From: Anaerolineales bacterium
GTDB taxonomy: Bacteria > Chloroflexota > Anaerolineae > Anaerolineales > Villigracilaceae
NCBI GenBank assembly: GCA_029933275.1
Contig: JAOZOM010000067.1
Location: 1 to 8,966, forward strand
DNA: 8,966 nt
Reading direction: 5' to 3'
In this document: piece after piece, positions 5,916-8,966 of the stretch
How the letters are laid out: each line of letters opens with the position of its first letter
How positions within the stretch are numbered: position 1 is the stretch's first letter
Translations under genes and position numbers: made by a program
Notes under the pieces: generated by a model
Databases searched by the model: none
The model's input: the letters and a program-made list of their open reading frames with translations, nothing else
What the model was told of the DNA's origin: nothing

Positions 5916-8843
5916 ATGGAAAAGAATACTGAAGAAAATATCTGGTACGCCTTAGACCCTGAAACGGTGCTTGAGCATCTCGAAGTGCAGGAAGATGGGC
6001 TAACCGCCGAGCAAGTTGCCAAGAGGTTGGCATTTTATGGGCATAATCAACTAGTTGAGGCTCCTCGTCCTGGTTTTTTGACAAAGCTTTGGGCGCAACT
6101 GAATAGTTTTGTCGTCATTTTGCTCTTTGTGGCGGCTTTTATCTCAGGTTTCATCGGCTGGAAAGAATTTCAGCAAAACGGCGATTACGGTTCTTTTGTT
6201 GAAGCAGGCGCAATTTTGACGATTGTTGTTTTGAACGCGGTTTTGGGGTTGGTGCAGGAGGGCAAAGCGGAGGAGGCTCTCGCTTCGCTCAAAAAGATGG
6301 CAGCACCCGAAGCGCATGTTTTGCGCGAAGGACGACGCGTTTCTGTGCCTTCGCGTGAACTGGTTCCCGGGGATATTGTTTATGTGGAGGCGGGCAATTA
6401 TGTGCCGGCGGATATCCGTTTAATCGAATCGGTGAATTTGCGCGTTGACGAAGCCTCGCTAACGGGCGAATCGCTCCCCGTTGAGAAAAACGCTTCCGAG
6501 CGGCTCGATAAAAAGGTCCCGATTGGCGACCGCAAAAACACCGCATTTATGGGTACAACCATCTCTTACGGGCGCGGGCGCGGCGTTGTAACAGATACGG
6601 GAATGCGTACCGAACTTGGGATGATTGCTAAAATGCTCTCCTCCGTTGAAGCCGAAGAAACGCCCCTCCAAAAACGTCTCGACGAGTTGGGGAAAAATCT
6701 CAGCATTATCTCTCTCGTTTTGGTCGCGATCGTTTTCATCGTTTCCGTTTTCAATAACACAAATTTCACGCTTCTTTTCCAAGCACCCATTGAATATTTT
6801 GCGGAATTTAGCAAAGAAATTACCGAAGCCTTCATCATCGCGATTTCTCTTGCGATTGCAGCTGTGCCGGAGGGATTACCCGCCGTAGTGACGATTAGTC
6901 TCGCACTGGGGATGCGGGAAATGGTGCGGAAGCACGCCCTCATCCGAAAGTTGTCCTCGGTGGAGACGCTTGGTTCTGCCACGATCATTTGTTCCGATAA
7001 AACCGGTACCCTCACACAAAACGAAATGACCGTAACCCAGCTTTGGGTAGACGGGAACTTTGTAGACATCTCCGGCACGGGCTATATCCCCGAAGGCGAC
7101 TTCTTTGTAGACGGAAAACAGATTGATTTTAAAAATTATCCCGCAGTACTGACCACTCTTTGGCTAGGTGTGCTGAATAACGATGCCATGATCGAGCCAA
7201 CCGGTGAAAGTGCGGAGGAGAAAACCTGCCGCATCGTGGGCGATCCCACCGAAGGGGCAATTTTGGTCGCAGCCGCCAAAGCAGGCGGATTAAACGAAGA
7301 GTTAGCAAAAGCCTATCCACGCGAGGGGGAAATCCCCTTTGACTCAGAACGGAAACGAATGATCACAATCAACGATGTGGATGTTCCGCGCGTTGAAGAT
7401 CTCTCTCCCTTCACCGATGAACGCTACCGAAATTGGGATATTATCACCGTCAAGGGCGCACCTGATATGGTGCTTGACCTTTGTACCCGATACCAAAATA
7501 TGGATGATGAAATCGTCCCAATGACAGAAGCGGCACGCAACCGCATCAAAGCCGCGAATGATAAGATGACGAGCAATGCCTTGCGTGTCTTAGGCGTTGC
7601 CTATAGGCTTGAACGCGATGTTCCGGACGAGGGTGCCCCCGCCGAGGAATTAGAACGCGATCTCGTCTTTGTCGGTTTATTGGGCATGATTGACCCCGCC
7701 CGCATGGAAGTCCGCCCCGCACTGAAAAATGCCAGAAAAGCGGGTATCCGTACGATTATGATCACAGGCGATTTCCCCAACACCGCCAAAGCTATCGCCG
7801 AAGATATTGGTTTGATGCGCCCCGGCAAACAAGTTCTAACCGGCGCAGACCTCGACAAATTGAGCAATGAAGAACTAACCCGCGAAATCGAAGAGACCGA
7901 TGTTTTCGCCCGCGTTTCCCCCGAACATAAAATGCGAATTGTGGATGCCCTCCAAGCCAATCACGAAGTTGTCGCGATGACGGGCGATGGTGTAAACGAT
8001 GCTCCCGCCATCAAACGCGCCGATATTGGCGTAGCGATGGGCATCACCGGCACGGATGTTGCCAAAGAAACCGCGGATATGGTGCTGACCAACGATAATT
8101 ACGCCAGCATCGTCCATGCGGTAGAGCAAGGACGGATTATCTACGGGAATATCCGCAAATTTGTCTTTTTCTTGCTCTCCAGCAATGTAGCAGAGATTAT
8201 GATTATCTTCCTCGCGACCTTAGCTGGCTTGCCCGCCCCTTTAACCGCTATTCAGCTTCTCTGGCTAAATCTCGTCACGGATGGCGCACCGGCTTTGGCA
8301 ATGGCAATGGAAAAAGGCGATCCGGACATTATGGAGAATCCCCCTCGTCCCAAAAACGAGCCGATTATTCACGGTCCGATGCGTTTGGGAATCATCATCC
8401 AGACGATTACACAAACCAGCGTTGTTTTATTCGCCTTTGCTCTGGGACTGAAATGGCATCTCGAAGCGGGAGCAAGCATCCCAACAGGAGCGAACCCTTT
8501 TTTCTATTTGCTGCAACATGACTGGAGCGGAATCGATGTCCAAACCGCGGAGACGATGGCATTCGTCACACTATCTCTCGCCGAACTCTTCCGTTCTTAT
8601 ACTGCCCGTTCGGAGAAAGTATCCCTTTATAGATTGGGCATTTTCTCGAATATCTATATGCAATATGCGGTTGGTTTTTCAATCTTTTTGGTCGTGCTGG
8701 TTGTGAACGTGCCCTTTTTGCATCCAATTTTCAATACCCATTATTTGAGCCTACGAGAATGGAGTTTTGTGATTGGGTTGGCGTTAATCCCCGCAATTTC
8801 GGAAGAAATCACCAAGTTTTTCTTGCGGCGTAAAAGCGCATGA
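5916..8843 (+). CDS. P2A-type cation-transporting P-type ATPase (Ca2+/Mn2+ export candidate)
   Basis: The product (975 aa, near SERCA's 994) is a complete P2A ATPase pumping cations out of the cytoplasm with ATP. An N-terminal cation-ATPase domain (about 8-50) precedes ten predicted membrane segments: four at about 58-80, 93-113, 262-281 and 304-330, and six from 747 to 965. The actuator domain carries TGES (183-186). Catalytic Asp361 sits in DKTGTLT; the nucleotide domain has KGAPD (514-518); the P domain has MITGD (615-619) and TGDGVNDAP (689-697). Candidate ion ligands match SERCA: E319 in PEGLP, N757 and E760 in M5, N785, T788 and D789 in M6, E890 in M8. Both Ca2+ sites therefore look formally present. 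The ATG at 5916 has GAAAGG nine bases upstream. The yybP-ykoY riboswitch in its leader argues for control by, and probably export of, Mn2+. No terminator was seen after the stop. Family certain, ion specificity inferred. Confidence 0.95.
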   Translation: MEKNTEENIWYALDPETVLEHLEVQEDGLTAEQVAKRLAFYGHNQLVEAPRPGFLTKLWAQLNSFVVILLFVAAFISGFIGWKEFQQNGDYGSFVEAGAILTIVVLNAVLGLVQEGKAEEALASLKKMAAPEAHVLREGRRVSVPSRELVPGDIVYVEAGNYVPADIRLIESVNLRVDEASLTGESLPVEKNASERLDKKVPIGDRKNTAFMGTTISYGRGRGVVTDTGMRTELGMIAKMLSSVEAEETPLQKRLDELGKNLSIISLVLVAIVFIVSVFNNTNFTLLFQAPIEYFAEFSKEITEAFIIAISLAIAAVPEGLPAVVTISLALGMREMVRKHALIRKLSSVETLGSATIICSDKTGTLTQNEMTVTQLWVDGNFVDISGTGYIPEGDFFVDGKQIDFKNYPAVLTTLWLGVLNNDAMIEPTGESAEEKTCRIVGDPTEGAILVAAAKAGGLNEELAKAYPREGEIPFDSERKRMITINDVDVPRVEDLSPFTDERYRNWDIITVKGAPDMVLDLCTRYQNMDDEIVPMTEAARNRIKAANDKMTSNALRVLGVAYRLERDVPDEGAPAEELERDLVFVGLLGMIDPARMEVRPALKNARKAGIRTIMITGDFPNTAKAIAEDIGLMRPGKQVLTGADLDKLSNEELTREIEETDVFARVSPEHKMRIVDALQANHEVVAMTGDGVNDAPAIKRADIGVAMGITGTDVAKETADMVLTNDNYASIVHAVEQGRIIYGNIRKFVFFLLSSNVAEIMIIFLATLAGLPAPLTAIQLLWLNLVTDGAPALAMAMEKGDPDIMENPPRPKNEPIIHGPMRLGIIIQTITQTSVVLFAFALGLKWHLEAGASIPTGANPFFYLLQHDWSGIDVQTAETMAFVTLSLAELFRSYTARSEKVSLYRLGIFSNIYMQYAVGFSIFLVVLVVNVPFLHPIFNTHYLSLREWSFVIGLALIPAISEEITKFFLRRKSA

Positions 8844-8899
8844 GATTTATAATTTAAACGCTAGCCACCTGACACTTTGCTTAGACCATTTCTTAAATC

Positions 8900-8964
8900 T
8901 CACGCAAAGACGCAAAGTCGCCAAGAAAAACTTAAAAGCTTTGCGTCTTAGCGTCTTTGCGTGA
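8900..8964. repeat. Palindromic intergenic repeat built from CGCAAAGACGC units
   Basis: TCACGCAAAGACGC (8900-8913) and GCGTCTTTGCGTGA (8951-8964) form a perfect 14-bp inverted repeat. Inside, GACGCAAAG (8909-8917) is also complementary to CTTTGCGTC (8939-8947), so a shifted pairing competes with the outer one. The motif is an iterated near-palindrome. No U-run follows on the plus strand within the window, so it is not a typical terminator for the ATPase gene. It looks like a dispersed intergenic repeat and may continue past the window edge. Confidence 0.7.
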
Positions 8965-8966
8965 TG

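Noticed and set aside
5626..6022. Short reading frames on both strands across the glgC-ATPase gap
   Set aside because: They cover the promoter, riboswitch and terminator, lack ribosome binding sites and show no protein features; the RNA structure explains the sequence.
6289..7078. Several minus-strand reading frames of 85-170 residues inside the ATPase gene
   Set aside because: They are antisense to a complete, motif-rich P-type ATPase; their compositions are biased (Arg/Ser-rich) and they show no recognisable domain.

Overview
The window is an ordinary, well-packed bacterial chromosome segment with mid-range GC by eye. It carries six protein genes, one tRNA and one riboswitch. The gene set suggests a Chloroflexota bacterium of the Anaerolineae type. 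The pointers are a lipoprotein with a Thr/Pro/Ala linker behind its lipobox, a cyanobacterial/plant-like GlgC, a stand-alone receiver protein and a P2A-type ATPase. This assignment is an inference from protein style; there is no rRNA or other marker to settle it. No phage, transposase, plasmid, CRISPR or defence genes are seen.

Left part (1-3472, all genes on the minus strand): a terminator hairpin at the very edge, then an SbcD-type nuclease, an uncharacterised lipoprotein, a terminator, and the translation-associated ATPase YchF. Middle (3473-4331): a short intergenic region with degenerate heptamer and inverted repeats, then a near-consensus promoter driving tRNA-Leu(CAA) on the plus strand with its own terminator. 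A single-domain response regulator on the minus strand converges on the tRNA. Right part (4332-8966, plus strand): glgC (ADP-glucose pyrophosphorylase), a 324-base intergenic region, then a 975-residue P2A cation ATPase. A palindromic repeat built from the motif CGCAAAGACGC lies at the right edge.

The 324-base gap at 5592-5915 is the most informative non-coding part. Its first 90 bases (5592-5682) show nothing I can name, including no clear glgC terminator. The rest holds a promoter (TTGACG-17-TACACT), a yybP-ykoY (manganese) riboswitch aptamer, an intrinsic terminator that shares bases with the aptamer's closing helix, and a small inverted repeat just before the ribosome binding site. The layout predicts that Mn2+ turns the ATPase gene on by preventing termination, making the pump a candidate Mn2+ (or Ca2+/Mn2+) exporter.

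I found no clearly undescribed system. The riboswitch-ATPase pair belongs to a known class. The points worth testing are the ion specificity of the pump, the unknown lipoprotein, and the two intergenic repeat types.
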